The notes beneath the pieces were generated by a model. It was given only the letters and a program-made list of their open reading frames with translations, had not been told where the DNA came from and searched no databases. The position numbers were made by a program, and so were the translations under genes. A stretch of DNA of 64,000 nucleotides, from contig JARDYH010000005.1 in NCBI GenBank assembly GCA_029215795.1, positions 33,238,001 through 33,302,000 of the forward strand. Direction: 5' to 3'. This document shows, piece after piece, positions 11,004-25,141 of the stretch (position 1 is its first letter; each line of letters starts with the position of its first letter). The stretch comes from Anniella stebbinsi. Lineage: Eukaryota > Chordata > Lepidosauria > Squamata > Anniellidae.

Positions 11004-14000
11004 TTTTAACCCCCACCACTCTAGAACTGTTCCTGCCATCCCTTTTCATTCCCTAAACTTACCTTGATGAGAAAGATGACAAGGACAGCTCTAGACTTAA
11101 TAGGGCCTCAGAGTTCAGGCCTTAGATGCACGTGCAGCAGCATTCAAGGCCACTGGGAACTATGGATAAGGAAGTTTTCATGGTTCCCGATGTCTTTCGA
11201 TGGTGCCACAAGTGTTCATAGCAGTGTCCATGGATATCAAGAGGCTTGCAAGGTATATTTCCCATGGTTCTCAGCATGTCTATACACAGCTTATGGCAGA
11301 ATCCAGATCTACTAGGGACTATAGGAATGGCATTTCTCAAGGCCCACAGCAATCTTCAATGCTATTGTATATGCTCATTGCAGTGTCTAGTGCCTAACCA
11401 GTGTCCTACCCCAAGCCCTTGCTGCTACATCCAGAGAAGTAAGCTAAAAGAAGGTGCACACTGGAATGATGCTGACTGACACCCGTCCCAATTCGGAGGC
11501 TGAATTATTTTTCTGAATCTTTGTAGGATGTTCGGCAATATGATCCAGATTCCCTTATCTATTTTTGCACTGCAAACAGAGATGAACAGATGTCCCTTTT
11601 CACTACTTTTGTATAGAGATTATGCTGAATTTCATTTCAAGTGAAATTCAAATGAATTTGAAGGTTCACTCTTGGGGAAAGCATCTTGAGGATTTCAAGG
11701 GAAGCCAAGAGAACAATAAGTGCAAGGAATCATCTGTTTGGAAGCACCCTAAATCTGGCATGATGCAGTTAGATGGACCTCTCTTGAGAGAGACCCCCCA
11801 AACTGGGGTGGAGAGGTGTGAGATGCAACTTATAAAGGCCTCACTCTAAGTCATCACAAGTTCACTGTGCAGCCAGATGCGACACAGTGTAAGACCTCAA
11901 TAGCTGACCTTAAGGCACGTGATGACTCCTGAGAGCCATCCTGTAAATTTCTGCTTATCAAACATGCTGGAGGAATGTGATTTTTACATGACTTTTTGAG
12001 CACTTTCTGTTTTCATCGTGACCTTGATGAAGCACAGGCACTTTACAAAGGTGCTAACACCTGCATGGGTAGAAAGATCCAAATGCTCCTAGAATGCAAC
12101 AGCAAGACAAGAAGGAAATTCATTTCAAAATATCCACTAACAATTGTCAAGAGGCTGGTTTCCTAGACCTCTAAAAATGTAAAACTATGGAGTGAATGGC
12201 ATTGTTGCTACCTTGCCACCTTTCTATCTTAGTGGGTGGCTAACAGATGTAATAATTCCCATTTTTCCCTAGATAAAATCCCTATCTCACTAATTATGAT
12301 CCAAACCCAGAACAAATAGTTTATGGAATTAGGACAGACATTATAATTAGGTAGATGTGTTTTCACATATGATTGATACATGTAGAGGACCAATCATGAA
12401 AACCCATCAATAGCACCCCTGCATACAAAAAGCAGAAGGTGAGCTATCCAGCCTACAGTTAGACAAAACTGATTTTTGGAAGAGAACTGATTCTGCATTG
12501 AAGCTATGCCATCTAGGTGAACAATGATGAAGATGATGATGCTACCGCCTCTTGGCAAACCAGGTACCATGTGGAATTTAATTGAGAAGTGACTGCGAGC
12601 AATCCCTTTTAGGTGGAAAATAATAAATATGTGATCCACTCTGGATACTTCCTTGTTATAATAGTGATCTACACAGCCTGCTAAATGCATGTTATGTCCA
12701 GAGATGATTGGACTCATTTTCTAGACAGGAAGCAAGATATAACAGGAGTTGGAATAACTTCCAATAGCAGGATTTCCTGAACATATTCCTGGTTAGTGTT
12801 CTCCCAGGTAAAAGAGAAGCACTTTGACAAGGTATATTATAGAATTCTGAATGATTAATTGGAGGATGCTTCTGTCATCTAAAATGGTATCCATGAAAAA
12901 TCGTTTATGACCAGGCTAAGATTCCAATGAGTGACTTCACTTGCCAAAAGTGGGGTTCATTTCCTGACTTTCTGTATACAGGACTGCATAAACAATGTGC
13001 TCAATGTTCAGATGTTGCCAAGGTTTCACAGCATGTCAGGCAATCTTGGATCAGAGAAACAGATATATTATGACAGGCTAATTTGATTTGATAACACAGT
13101 TGCCAATCATTGAAATATATATATAATGCAACATGTCACAGCTTTGGAAGCAATACATAATGTTTTCAACAACAAACAAACAAACAAAGACCCAACCAAG
13201 CAAAGCTCTAACTATTTTCTGGCAAAGGGTGTTCTCTTTTTTCGGATGATGAGAGAGGGGGAGGGAATGTGGATGGAAATGTTCTGTCGCATTGAATTAC
13301 TAACAACAGACTGCGCAAGAAGGCATGCAAGAGAAACCTTTAGTCCTAAATGCAGCTGAAGACAAACATCTGCTTGTGTCAACTGTAATAGGTAGAAAGT
13401 AGTTAGAAAGCACTCGAGCTGGAAGAAGGATCCATTTTGTGAGCCTGAAAGTTAAAAAAAATAGCTCTGTGGAGAAGGATTTAAAGATTCAACATCATCC
13501 CTCTGGGTTCATTTGCACTTGGGAGAAACATTCCATGTGTATATACACGCTCCGCTGAACCTGAATCTGAGATTAAAGAATTAAAGCAGTCCAAGATATT
13601 GGGTGTGGAGATAACAGCAAAGCAGAGTTAATAATCAAACATTTCTGCCTCCAATTCTTTTATAGTATATGGACAGCTCTTAGATGTTGGTCATTACAAC
13701 AGTCATCCTGTGTTTGGCTCCACTTTTGACATTGCCCTCTATTTGATATCCCCTTGTTCTCTTCCAAAACACCTTACTTACTCACTCACTAAACTCTGGG
13801 GCAGCTTGTTTCACCCTCTTAAGATTATCCCTCGTCTCAGTGGCTGCTGTCCAAGTGAAAGTTGAGCTCAGGGCGATGCATGGTTTATGGTGGAGTTTGC
13901 AATCTGACAAAATAAGTGCCTTTCTGAGAACCTCTGCTTTCCTTTAAAAGAAAAAAAAAGTTTCTAGCCCTCAATGTTATTTTCCCCCTTTTTTCAGAAA

Positions 14001-14609
14001 AAAATACCCTCAATGTTATGTAAAAAAGAGGATTCCCCCCCCCCCACACACACTAAAATTCAATGTCTGTTGAAGATTCAGCGACCAAAACTCCTTAAGA
14101 AGGAATGCCATAATCTATTGGCTTGATTGCCTAATCTCTTTTGTCCTTTTGCATAAGCTGCACATGCAGTTCTGGTGTTTGCTGCAATTTTCATTGCTGC
14201 CATTTTTTTGTTCACCTATTCAACCACCTTTAACATTCCCCTCGGTCCTCTAAACTCTTTGGACAGTCACCTTCTACTGCCACTAGAATCATACAGAGGT
14301 GGATCTAACGTGTAACTGTGAGCAGCACATGCTTCCGCTTTTGTATTCAGGGGGGTTCCCCCAATTTTTGTCCATTTCCCCTTCCTGATGCAGCCCCCTG
14401 CCATCCTGTTCCACGGGGTCCCACAGTCCTTAGAAGTAAGTTTGGAGGTGGGGGAGACCAGAGGGCTGCAGAGATAAGGAGGAAACAGGAAAGCCCTGTC
14501 CTATACATGAAATGGAAGTTATATCCAAGCCATACCTCTTGTTTTGCCTTGCCCCCCATAATCATCAGTCTTCTGTCCTTCCTGAACAGCAGAAATACAT
14601 ACACTAAAG

Positions 14610-14708
14610 CAGGGGTGAGGAATATGTGGCCCTCCAGATGTTGTTGGACTCTAATTTCCATAGCCCCAGCCAGCATGGCCAGTAGTCAGGGATGATGGGT
14701 GCTGTATC
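14610..14708. mobile_element. Half copy of the GATGTTGTTGG foldback MITE
   Basis: Shows GCAGGGGTGAGGAATATGTG, GGCCCTCCAGATGTTGTTGG and CAGCCAGCATGGCCAGTAGT. The returning arm stops after GATGATGGGTGCTGTA, so the right half is truncated. Confidence 0.7.
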
Positions 14709-15479
14709 TTCTGCTTTGATGTGACTGAGGCAGCAAACCTTCTCCCTACAAACACTCCCCTTGGCAATTGTCACTCTCTTGGCAATTGCTCACTAGTGAG
14801 GCCAGCCCTCCGTGTTTTGAATCAGGGGACTGCCTATATGTGCTCAAAGCCCTGCAGTGACTGCAAATCTGCACTGCGTCAGTTATATGGCACAGCCACT
14901 GCAGGGCTTTTCCTCGAAGCTGCGCAGTAAAAAAGTCAGTGATGTACCCCGACATTTTCAGTGGGAGTGAGGTCACCCCAGCTCTTCCGTCACCTGATCT
15001 CGCTCCATGGCCGATCTGGGGGGCAGTCCTGGCGGAAGGCGACTAACAATTGATTGCTGGATGCTAGGAAGAGGGCAGGGGGCGGCTCCAGTACCTGGAT
15101 GACCGACGGAAACCCCGCACTCCCTCCTTGGCATGGGGATTACCCCAAAGCCACCCCAGGTAAGTGAAGCGGGTTTAGGAGGAGAGCAGCGCCAACTCAG
15201 CACTGTGAAGACAGCCCCTAGGTGTCTCATACAATCATGCAAAACCTTTCTAAATCACTACATGGTCACCCCAAAAGAATGCTGTCTGCTCATTTGTGGC
15301 TGTTGCCTTCTGTGATTACATTTGTACGTTTTAAAGATGTTTTCAAACATGTTGAGGAGTGAGTGCAACAATCACCTGTTTGTCAACATGGGTTATTGTA
15401 CCATACTGGAGAACTGGAAATAGCTGCAACTCCCAGTTGAGCATATGCAGTGGTACGGCTGGATTTGCCTCTGCGCAAT

Positions 15480-15600
15480 GCAGCCTTCCCCCACCTGGTG
15501 CCCTCTATATGTGTTAGACTACAATTCCCCTAATCCCAAACCAACTTGTTCAGTGCTGGCTGCGACATGTCTGGAGGGCACCAGGTAGGAAAAGGCTGGT
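15480..15600. mobile_element. Foldback MITE related to the GATGTTGTTGG family
   Basis: CAGCCTTCCCCCACCTGGTG on the left pairs with CACCAGGTAGGAAAAGGCTG on the right. The centre has ACTACAATTCCCCTAATCCC and GTGCTGGCTGCGACATG. The ends are the GCCTTCCCCAACCTGG subtype also seen at 19265 and 30853. Confidence 0.75.
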
Positions 15601-16926
15601 ATAATGTGTGAAAGGCTTCATACATCAGTGTATTTTTAATATGCTGTTCTTTTCAGCACGGGGTCCACACTTGTTCTCAGTTCAGATTAGCAAGCTTGGC
15701 ACTCACAGCATTGAAAACACCTTCAGTATGTTAATTGTGATTTACAATAGTTGTGAACAACAAAAGATGTGAGAAGATTCTGCTAACGAATAACCAACTT
15801 CATTAACAATCAGGGGGGATGGATCACACTACTAGCGCTACCCCTTTAGTTTTGTTTTGCACTCAGGAGAATATTTTTGGAAAACACGTTGGCCCTGATT
15901 TAAAATTCTGATTATGAACTTATACCTATTTAAGTCATATGGGTGGAAAATGAGTATATGAGCTCCCTAGAGTGTCAAATCCCCAGAATCTTTTTTTACA
16001 TTTTTTAAAACAAAAGCTGTTTCTCATATCTGATGATGTGCAATTCATCTCTAAAAGATGAATAAGCGAGTTTTCCAAAACCCAAAGCTTTTAGTCAATC
16101 CATATTTCTTTATTGCATAGCTAATAATAATAATAATAATCCCCTGCAATGAGTCCAATGTCTCAAAAATATTCAAAGATGCTCAAAGACACATGGATAC
16201 ATATTCCTAATAGAGAATGAATCCACATGGATGGAAATGTTTTTTTTTTATCAAGTGTGGGAAGTGGGTGACATAGGGGTTGCGTTATAGGCAATGACCC
16301 CAATCCCAATAGCTCTGTATCAAGCTCGCTGTGTGCAGCAGGATTTATGAGCCCCCTGTGTCCAAAATCTGCTCCCCCATGCTGCCTGGCAAGCCTCTGC
16401 TAACGTTTCAAAAGCACCCTCCAATTAGGGCTGCTACAACTAGGCTGAAGAACGAAGAAGAATCGCCTGGCCTGCTACTTTTCCTTTCAGCTGAGTTTTG
16501 ATGTGCATGACTTGGCTCTTGGACCTTTGATGGCATAGAAAGTCAAGGTTATCGCCTGCTCACTGCTAGAGAATCCGACTCTCTTGAAGGTGCAAATGGG
16601 ATATGGGCAACCCCAAAAGCTGGCAACCCCACAGGACATGAAGTGTTGTGGAGCTGGGGGGAAGGAGGTGATGAGGCTTAAGAATCCCGGTGCTTTGTGC
16701 CCAAAGTGACTCTCTGCACTCATTGTATTCTAAATGTGCTTATTCAGTAAGAAAGCTCCACTATGTCCAATGGGTTTATTGTCAGCTTTTGGAGAACATT
16801 TGCCAACCAGCTTTAAGTAGTATTACTAACTGTCCATGTTATTCCGCCTACACCATACGCTTGCATTTTATCATACGCACTGACTCCCGTATCCAATTCT
16901 AAGGGCTAACAACAGAATGCAACACT

Positions 16927-16928
<2 letters not shown>

Positions 16929-16969
<41 letters not shown>

Positions 16970-16978
16970 CAACAACAA
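16929..16978. repeat. (AAT)n/(AAC)n microsatellite at an L2 3' end
   Basis: A run of about 12 AAT triplets followed by AAC triplets and ATTTATTTC. On the minus strand it forms the tail of the L2 at 16929-18560. Confidence 0.92.
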
Positions 16979-18560
16979 TTTATTTCTTACCCGCCTTTCC
17001 GTCTGGATCGAGGCGGGGAACAACAACATGATAAAATACATAAAACTGATTAAAACATGACACATGTTATTAAACTGCATAAAAATCCTAAAACATCCTA
17101 AAAACATCCTTAAAACATTCTAAAATTCCACTGGATATGCCTGCCGGAAGAGAACAGTCTTTATGGCTTTCTTAAATTCCAAAAGACTGTTAAGTTGACG
17201 AGTCTCCTCCGGCAGGTCATTCCACAGTCTGGGAGCGGCAGAAGAGAAGGTCCTCTGGGTAACGGTTGTCAGCCTAGTCTTGGCCGACTTCAGTAAGTTC
17301 TTCCCAGAGGACCTGAGCGTGCGGGGCGGATTGTATGGGAGAAGGCGTTCCCGCAGGTAACCTGGACCCAAACCATGTAGGGCTTTAAAGGTAATAACCA
17401 ACACTTTATACTTCGCCCGGAAACTAATTGGCAGCCAGTGGAGCGATTTTAAAGCTGGCGTAATATGGTCACCCCTAGATGTACCGGTGACCAACCTGGC
17501 TGCCATATTTTGAACTAGTTGAAGTTTCCGGACTAGGCATAGAGGTAGCCCTATGTACAGCGCATTGCAGAAGTCGAGCTTCGAAGTTACCAGCGCGTGC
17601 ACCACCATCTTTAGGTCTTCCAACTCTAAGAAGGGGCGCAGCTGGTGTATCAGCCGAAGCTGATAGTAGGCACCCCTGGCCGTCGCATCTATCTGGGCTG
17701 TCATTTGGAGCGACGGATCCAGGAGCACCCCAAGCTGCGAACACAGCCTTTCAGGGGGAGTGTAACCCCATCCAGAACCGGTTGACACACCTCCAAACCC
17801 AGGTTGCGGCCTTTGACAGCAAGCACCTCCGTCTTGTCTGGATTCAGCTTCAGTTTGTTTTTCCTCATCCAGCCCATTACCGCCTCCAAGCATTCATTCA
17901 GAGGAGACACACTATCCTTAGCTGGCGCTGTTATCAAAGGCATAGAGAAATATATTTGAGTGTCATCAGCATACTGATAGCACCCCGCCCCATGCCTCCG
18001 GATGATCTCTCCCAACGGTTTCATATAAATGTTAAACAGCATTGGGGAAAGGATGGCACCTTGCGGTACGCCACACAGCAGCTCCTTCTTTACAGAGCAG
18101 CTATCCCCAAGCATCACCATCTGGAACCTGCTTGAGAGGTAGGACCAGAACCACTGAAGCACAGTGCCCCCGATTCCCAATCCCCTCAGGTGTTCCAGAA
18201 GGATACCATGGTCAATGGTATTGAAAGCCGCTGAGAGGTCCAGAAGTACCAACAGGGACACACTCCCCCTGTCAATACTCAGGCGTAGATCATCCACTAA
18301 GGCGACCATAGCAGTCTCAACTCCGTATCCCGCCCTGAAGCCAGTTTGAAATGGGTCTAGAAAATCAGTGTCATCCAAGACTACTTGGAGTTGAAAGGCA
18401 ACCGCCCTCTTGATCACCTTGCCCAAGAATGGAAGGTTTGATACCGGTCTGTAGTTATTAAAGTCCAGGGGATCCAGGGAGGGCTACTTTAGAAGCGGCC
18501 GTACCACCGCTTCTTTTAAACATGATGGGAAAGTCCCCTCCCTGAGAGATGCACCATAAA
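16929..18560 (-). mobile_element. 5'-truncated L2-clade LINE with decaying reverse transcriptase
   Basis: Minus-strand frames encode much of an L2-type reverse transcriptase. In order: NNYRPVSNLPFLGKVIKRAV near 18450, FRAGYGVETAMVALVDDL, SAAFNTIDH, GVPQGAILSPMLFNIYMKPLG, the catalytic YADD motif in CYQYADDTQIYF, KLKLNPDKTEVLAVKGR, LGVLLDPSLQ, ALHGLGPGYLRERLLPYNPP and a C-terminal FSSAAPRLWNDLPEETRQLN. The frame shifts once near 17735, and a stop precedes PSLDPLDFNNYR near 18485, so it is inactive. The 5' endonuclease part is missing. The 3' end (low coordinates) is a GC-rich hairpin CCCGCC...GGCGGG followed by an (ATT)n tract, as is usual for L2. Confidence 0.85.
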
Positions 18561-19264
18561 ATAACAGAGTCTGCAATCTTAGGCACTCTTATGTGGAAGT
18601 AGTTTCCATTGAGGTAAATGGGTCTGGCTTTGAATAAACTTGCCCACTATGACTCTCATAAAATTCCTCCTTTTTAACAAAGACAAGCACACCTAATTTT
18701 ACCAGATATATAAGCCCTTGCTCCATCCTTTGCGCAGGTGAGACATTCGTCCTGGTCACCAAATATGCAGATGATTCCAAACTGCTAGCTCTGACAACTG
18801 ATATAGGAAAAATGGCCTTTTACTGTTTCTTGTGCATTTAAGTGTGCTTGATGAGTATATTATAAGAACTAATCCCTTAACAGAATGCACAGGCCAGTGT
18901 TTTAGGGTGGTTGTTGTTAGATGAATGTCTCTTATAAGTAATGGAGAAAGGTCTGAGGAGGTCAGTGGTTTGCCTGTGTCAAGATCGCTAAACATCACTG
19001 TGTGTTCCTTAAATGTGTACAGTCTGCATAAAAGTTTGAATTGCACAGTTAGCAAATGCTTGGCATACCAGGTACTGATTCTTCTTAATCCCACAGTAAT
19101 TTGGTGCATCTGAGATACTGCAATCTTTGCATTTGGCTTTCTGCAATCTAGATTTCTGAAGCTGATCTGTGATTTTTATGTTTAATTATAAGCTGATTTA
19201 TCAAATTGATCAAAGCGGTTTAGGTACTTAAAATAGCCTAGGCTCTGTGATAATGTAGCATATT

Positions 19265-19405
19265 GCAGACTTCCCCAACCTGATGTCCTCAAGAGGTGTT
19301 GAAATGCAACTCCCACCATCCCCAGCCAGCCTGGTCAATAATTGTGCTGACTGGGGGCTGATGGGAGTTGTAGTCAGACACACCTGGAAGGCATCGGGTT
19401 ATAGA
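19265..19405. mobile_element. Foldback MITE, CTTCCCCAACCTG subtype
   Basis: CAGACTTCCCCAACCTGATG pairs with CATCGGGTTATAGAAGGCTG. GCAACTCCCACCATCCC pairs with GGCTGATGGGAGTTGTAG. About 140 bases, no coding capacity. Confidence 0.78.
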
Positions 19406-20085
19406 AGGCTGCCATATTGCTACAGGTTGGTGCAGAGGGTGCCAAAAAGAACAAAGTCAGAAAAGAAAACTAGGATAAAAGAAAGAGCTTTGCCATGGGA
19501 CCTGCTACATAGATTGTCCTGCTGTGCAACAAAGGGCTTGAGCCTAGATGCTGTGAATTAAAAGAATTGTGTATGTGCAAATTTGGAAGAAGACAGTTCT
19601 CCCATTCTCGTCTTTCCACCAGCAATCCTACCTTGTGTCACTACACACAGATAGAACCACACACATTATGTTCTATTCACACAATGACAAAACAACGTAT
19701 AACTGGCATGCAGTGTTACAATAAGTCCATGCCTCCACAGTGCCTGTATTCTGACATGTGTAACCCACAATCCTTCCATGGTAGATGGGGGGCGTTGAAT
19801 CCAGATCCGATGTTCCGCCGGAGAAAGGATACCGCTTTGGGAATGGGACTTCTGTATCCTCTCCTCCCTGCTGCAGCCACCCCTCTGGAACTGATTTGGA
19901 GGTCATGTGGGGTGAAGGTGGGAGGAGAGGATGTGGAAGTCGCATTCCGCAAGTGGTATCCTTCTACTGGCAAAACAATGGATCTGGATCCAGTCCTGGG
20001 TTCCTCCAGAGGTATGGATGGTGAGACATATGTTGCTGAACTACAACCACTTATACTTAATTTTGCAGATATATGAGTGGGGCTA

Positions 20086-20112
20086 CACACACACACACAC
20101 ACACACACACAC
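20086..20112. repeat. (CA)n microsatellite
   Basis: About 13 CA dinucleotides without interruption. Confidence 0.95.
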
Positions 20113-20924
20113 TTTCCCTTTTGTGTATTTTGACTCCACCACCACTTCTAAAATCCACATCTTCTTTGCCTTGTTCCTAGCCTTCCAGAAAACATTCAGG
20201 AGTTTCATATGGAATCTAAATGAGCACGCAGCACTAGCTTCTTACTCTCAGGGTTTCAAATTGCTTTTGCAGTGGCACACACTTGCTCAAAGCTTCTGTT
20301 ATTTTCGGCAATTTTGGTGCATTGTAGACTCTCTGTGTGAAACACATTTGGTTTGAATAGTCTATCTCCATTTGCTATGGTGAATGTTTCCTGCTGTCAT
20401 TACTTGCACTTCGATAGGCATTTGAAAAAATGCCTTAATTTTGATTGTAAAGCATTACCTTTACTAAAAATCCCCTTCTTCCCACCTCAGGACCGGTCAC
20501 ACAAACTCCCTTCAATCTAGCCTGCAAGACATACAGAGGACATTTAAGTAGACAGTTTGTCATTAAGAGATATTGCGTCTTTCGCGCCTGCTGTTTTCTT
20601 CACAAAAACACCATTGTAACATTTCCACGAGCAAAGCAAATGGGGGTGTGCAGGGTGTACATATGCATACATGTAAAACTAAAAACTAAGATAACAGATT
20701 ATGGACTATAACCTTAGTTTTTACTTGTATATGCATGAATATTTATTCATTAAATTGTAAAACCAACATTTCTTTCTGGCACATGTAAATTTCAGGAAGT
20801 TTGGTGAAACATTTTCGATTTTATGAATGTTAGAATGCCCCCTCCCCCATTACCCCTTTAACATGGTGGAATGTATTTTTTACTCATCACGCCTAACAAA
20901 GGAGGCACTACTGAGCCTCCTTTA

Positions 20925-21430
20925 ATTATTGCATTTCTATACTGTGCAATACTCCAAGCTCTCTGGGCGGTTCGCAAAAATTAAATCCGTCAAATACAAT
21001 TCACAGTATAAAACAAACCACAATATAAAAAGCACAATATAAAAGTATAATATAAAAGCACAACCAGGATAAAACTGAGCAGCAATGCAGAGATAAATAC
21101 AGATTTAAAACAGCATAGTTAAAAGACTAAGATGATAAACTGTTAAAATACTGGGAAAATAAAAAAGGACTTCACCTGGCGTCGAAAAAAGTATAATGTA
21201 GGTGCCAGGGACCTCTAGGGAGCTCATTCTACAGCCGGGGTGCCACAACTGAGAAGGCCCTCCTCCTGGTAGCCTGGCATACACACTCCTAGGTCCTTGT
21301 ATTAAAGTTAGAGGAATTTGCTCAGGGGTGAATAGACTGCATTGCAGCCTCTGGGTATGTTCCAAGTTCTGCTCCTTTGCAACCCCTTGTATATGGATGT
21401 TGTTTGTGTATGGGAATAATTCCTGAGCCA
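20925..21430 (-). mobile_element. L2/CR1-type LINE 3' fragment
   Basis: At the 3' end (low coordinates, minus strand) TTTCTATACTGTGCAATACTC precedes AAGCTCTCTGGGCGGTTCGC, the recurrent LINE tail of this genome. Degraded C-terminal coding sequence follows (GAAGGCCCTCCTCCTGG, CAGGGACCTCTAGGGAG blocks on the + strand). No intact frame. Confidence 0.7.
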
Positions 21431-21503
21431 ATTGCTTCCTACAACTTCAGAATCCTCCACAGTTGCTCACACTTTTAATTCCTATTGTTAGACCATACAT
21501 CAT

Positions 21504-21504
21504 A

Positions 21505-21538
<34 letters not shown>
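21504..21538. repeat. (TG)n(TA)n compound microsatellite
   Basis: TG dinucleotides pass directly into TA dinucleotides, then a T-rich tract. Confidence 0.9.
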
Positions 21539-22779
21539 ATTTTTTTTATTTATTTATTAAAAAGTACAACACTCACAAACCTCACATCATAACAAAATTT
21601 AACATTATTAGTTCCAAGCCTTTGGCTCCCCACTGTACTGGCAAGGATGCCAAGGCAGGGAACTTACATGCATATGTGATGGGGATGCTACTATGTGGCA
21701 ACCTTCTGGGGATGCACATCCTTAATGGCATTGTTAAATGACTTCCCCATCCTCAAGCACTGAGAAGTCTTAGAGCATTGTGTCATGGTTTAATTTCTTT
21801 GGGATGAGGAAAAGAGCTCCAAAGTTTTCTTGTCCAGCCCTCAGCATAGTCTGTAATCTCTAGGGTACTCTCTCCACACACATACAATTATGTATTTACT
21901 ATTATGCTGGGTTATCACTAATGATCTTTGCCATCTACTCACTCAGTTCAACCTTTATCCTGCCATTTGTGAACTCCAATCAATCTCTTAGTTTGTCTGC
22001 CACATTGGTTGGACCCAGCTCCATTGATGACAGTGCATCACATGACTGGTTTGCAGTTGATCTGCTATGCTGGCCACATAGCTGTAGGATCAGGACCTCA
22101 ACCATCTGTCCCTTAGTAGCATCTGATGCCAGCAGCCCAGCGATGCCTGCCCTGATTCTGCTGTTAAGTCACTGGTGCTCTACAGCTTGCCTGTGGGTTG
22201 GCTGTTGAATTCCAACCCCACCCGACACCTGCTTAGTTTTTTACGCAAATCTGTTGATGCCAATAAGAGATGACTTTCACTCATAAAAAATGTCAGGGAG
22301 GGGGCAGGAAATTGGAGGGTATCTATCTGAATCCTGTGCCACAACATTATAAATGCCCAGCAGAAAAATGAAATGCTAAATAAGGCATTCTTGCAGGGAA
22401 CAAAAATGTTGGGTTTCAGACTGTCTCTTTTCTAAGCCCCTGTTTAGAAAATGGCAACTAAATGATCAAGGGGCTGGAGCAACTCCTCTGTGAGGTAAGG
22501 CTACAACATCTAGGATTGTTTAGTTTCGAAAGAAGGCAAGTAAGGGGAGACATGATAGAGGTGTTAAAAAAGACACTGGTCTTCCTCTCTCATCTATATA
22601 AGAATATGGTAGTGTAAGGCTTGTTACTTGAGATGTAGCAGAGCAATTTTGCTCATTTTTGTTTTAAACTGAGCAGTGTAAATTTGCAGAAAATTTTGAA
22701 AGTTCAAAAAAGTTGAAAGCTTGGGCTTTAATAGCAATTAATTTCCCCTGCACCAAACAGGCAGCCCTGTTCAGCCAAT

Positions 22780-23290
22780 CAATGTGGCATGAAGGCAGGC
22801 CCTGACTGCAGTCACGCAGTTAGACTGTTGCTGCCAATGAGGAGGGGGAAGGGACTTCGTCTTGTCCCAGTCAGCAACCTGGCCATCGAATTTTGCACTA
22901 GCTGCAGTCTCCAAACTGACTTCAAAAGCAGACCATTGTACAACACATTCCAGGAATCTAACGTAGAGATTACGAGAGCATAGGCCACTTATGCTAGGCA
23001 ATCCCCATCCAGATAGGGTCATAGCTGGTAGAGGGCACTCCATGCAATGGGGGCTACTTCAGCCTCCAAAGACAGTGATGGATCCAAGAGCACCCCCAAG
23101 ATGTGCACCTGCTCCTTCATGAGAAGTGTGACCCCAGCTGGAGTTGGTTGCACTTCTCCCATCTGGACAGAAGAACCACCCACCAGCAGAGCCTCAGTCT
23201 TGTCTGGCTTGAGCCTCACTTTATTGGCTTTCATACAGTGATGTGGACTGGGGCGAGAAAGCACACAATGTGATGACATCCACATATAGG
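22780..23290 (-). mobile_element. L2-clade LINE fragment (reverse transcriptase C-terminal part)
   Basis: The minus strand encodes KANKVRLKPDKTEALLVGG and then ILGVLLDPSLSLEAEVAPIA, the same post-palm region as in the larger L2. Diverged thumb/C-terminal remnants follow in other frames towards 22790. Several frameshifts. Inactive. Confidence 0.75.
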
Positions 23291-25141
23291 TAGGAATTCC
23301 TAAATATTATAGGAGAGTGGGCAAGAGCTCAACATAGACTCTGATTTTGGAGGCATTCCAGGTAGTTCAAATTAAGTGAAATGGACCTGCATCTTATGGC
23401 AAGAGTCAAAAGTGGGGAAATCAAAAGACACCCTGATTGTAGCACTCGTACCTTCATGAAAGTTTCCCTCATTCTGGCTGAAGTAATGAAGAGTCCACTT
23501 TACCAAATAATGGTGAAGCTATAGTGAGACTCTTCTTCAGACTCAGTGGTGAGAGATGCATTCTTTTTAAACAGGCCCTTTAAATGAAAAAAGAAAATCA
23601 GATCTTTGTGTCAGCAGTGACTATATGTTTATTTGTTATCCAACTGCAACGTAAACCTTTACATTGGACTGCTTCAGCAAAAGAGAATAAAGTTGGAAGC
23701 AAGTGAAATTGCATAGCTTCTCTCATTTTATGTCAATACAAAATCATCCCCACCGTGTAGCTCCGAGTAAAATGGATGAGTGTAAGAACAGAATCGGGAC
23801 CCTTGTGCTCAGTAAATGTAGGTGGTGTTGAATTTCTGCCTTGGATTGAAAGGAATAATGTTATTTATAAAAGCCGCCTTCGCCACCCACTGCACTGCTT
23901 AAGGCACTGAACAGCATAATCGCAAGAGCAAACAATGTATAGGCAGCACAAACAAAATGCAGCACACAAATAACCCATGGAGGGAAAAGCAGAAAGAAAC
24001 GGCCAATCCCACTTTTGTTCAGGCAACACACAGAGCACAAAAACGTGAGAATGTACAGCTGGAAATACATTTCTACCTCATTTGTTCTCGAAATCTTCTT
24101 TATATATTATACTATTTGGACATCTGTTTCATCCTGGACATCCTTGTTGACAACTGGGGAGAAGGAGAGATTCTAGAAATATTTCCATTTTTTGTCACCC
24201 TCCCATAATTTTTGCAAATGGCCTGGATGTGTTTTAACATCAAAATGCCTTCAAAGACTTTGCAAGTGTAGCCCCGGCCTGTGCTTATGGAAGGCAGGGC
24301 ATGCAGCATCCAAGGTGGTGGGAGAACCCATTGTTTTCAGGTGATGGAGGAAAATGGGTAGGTAAGTTTCCAGTGTCTTCAGCAACCAGCATGGCCACAT
24401 GCCAATAATGATGTGGGACTATTTGGGGTGGGGGATAGGGTTATTGCACCTAGTTATTGAAAGTACTCTAGAAATATCAGTTGTTGTTGTTGCTGGGTTA
24501 TGTTGCCTGTAGAAGATTCTGGGAGCCAACTACACCATTGCCTCTGGCCTCTGGAATGGCACCATGGATTCATGTGCCTCATTTGTTCCTGGTGTGAAGC
24601 AATATAAACATAAAGACAAGGGGAAACCTACATCTTTAGGTGTAGGAAAGCTCCTATCTTCACTGTACCAGAGAAAAACGTGTCTGGAACACCTTTAATA
24701 TTGCACGGTGGGTCTCCATCTGTTCAGTGATTCTGAGGAGGTTGATCAGGGCCAATTCGTGGAACACTTCCAACCTGATTCCGAGTGAGTTCTCTAGGGT
24801 ACAGCATGTCCCTGCCTGCCCCTTTGTACATCAGAGATGTTCCTACTCTGCTAGAAAGGTCAGATTTCCCCCCTTTTTCTTTTTTTTAAAAAAATATAAT
24901 ATCCTGGACACCTTAAACCCATGACTTCTATTCACCTTGAATGTCTTGATTTTGTAGAGATGATCATGTGGAAACTACTTAATGAAATCAATAATATTTC
25001 ACATGATGTTTTGAGACTGGACTCCTCGGCTACTAATTTATGTAAATATCAGCCTGTTGACAGCTCGTTAGATACTCTGGCATGCAGACTGGTTTGCATA
25101 TGAGCATTTTGTAGAAAGATAGTGCTGCTATGATTAGTTAA

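Noticed and set aside
19567..20356. Overlapping frames of 130-169 codons on both strands
   Set aside because: I see no recognisable domain or family. The frames overlap each other and end in a CA microsatellite. Treated as chance, though not excluded.
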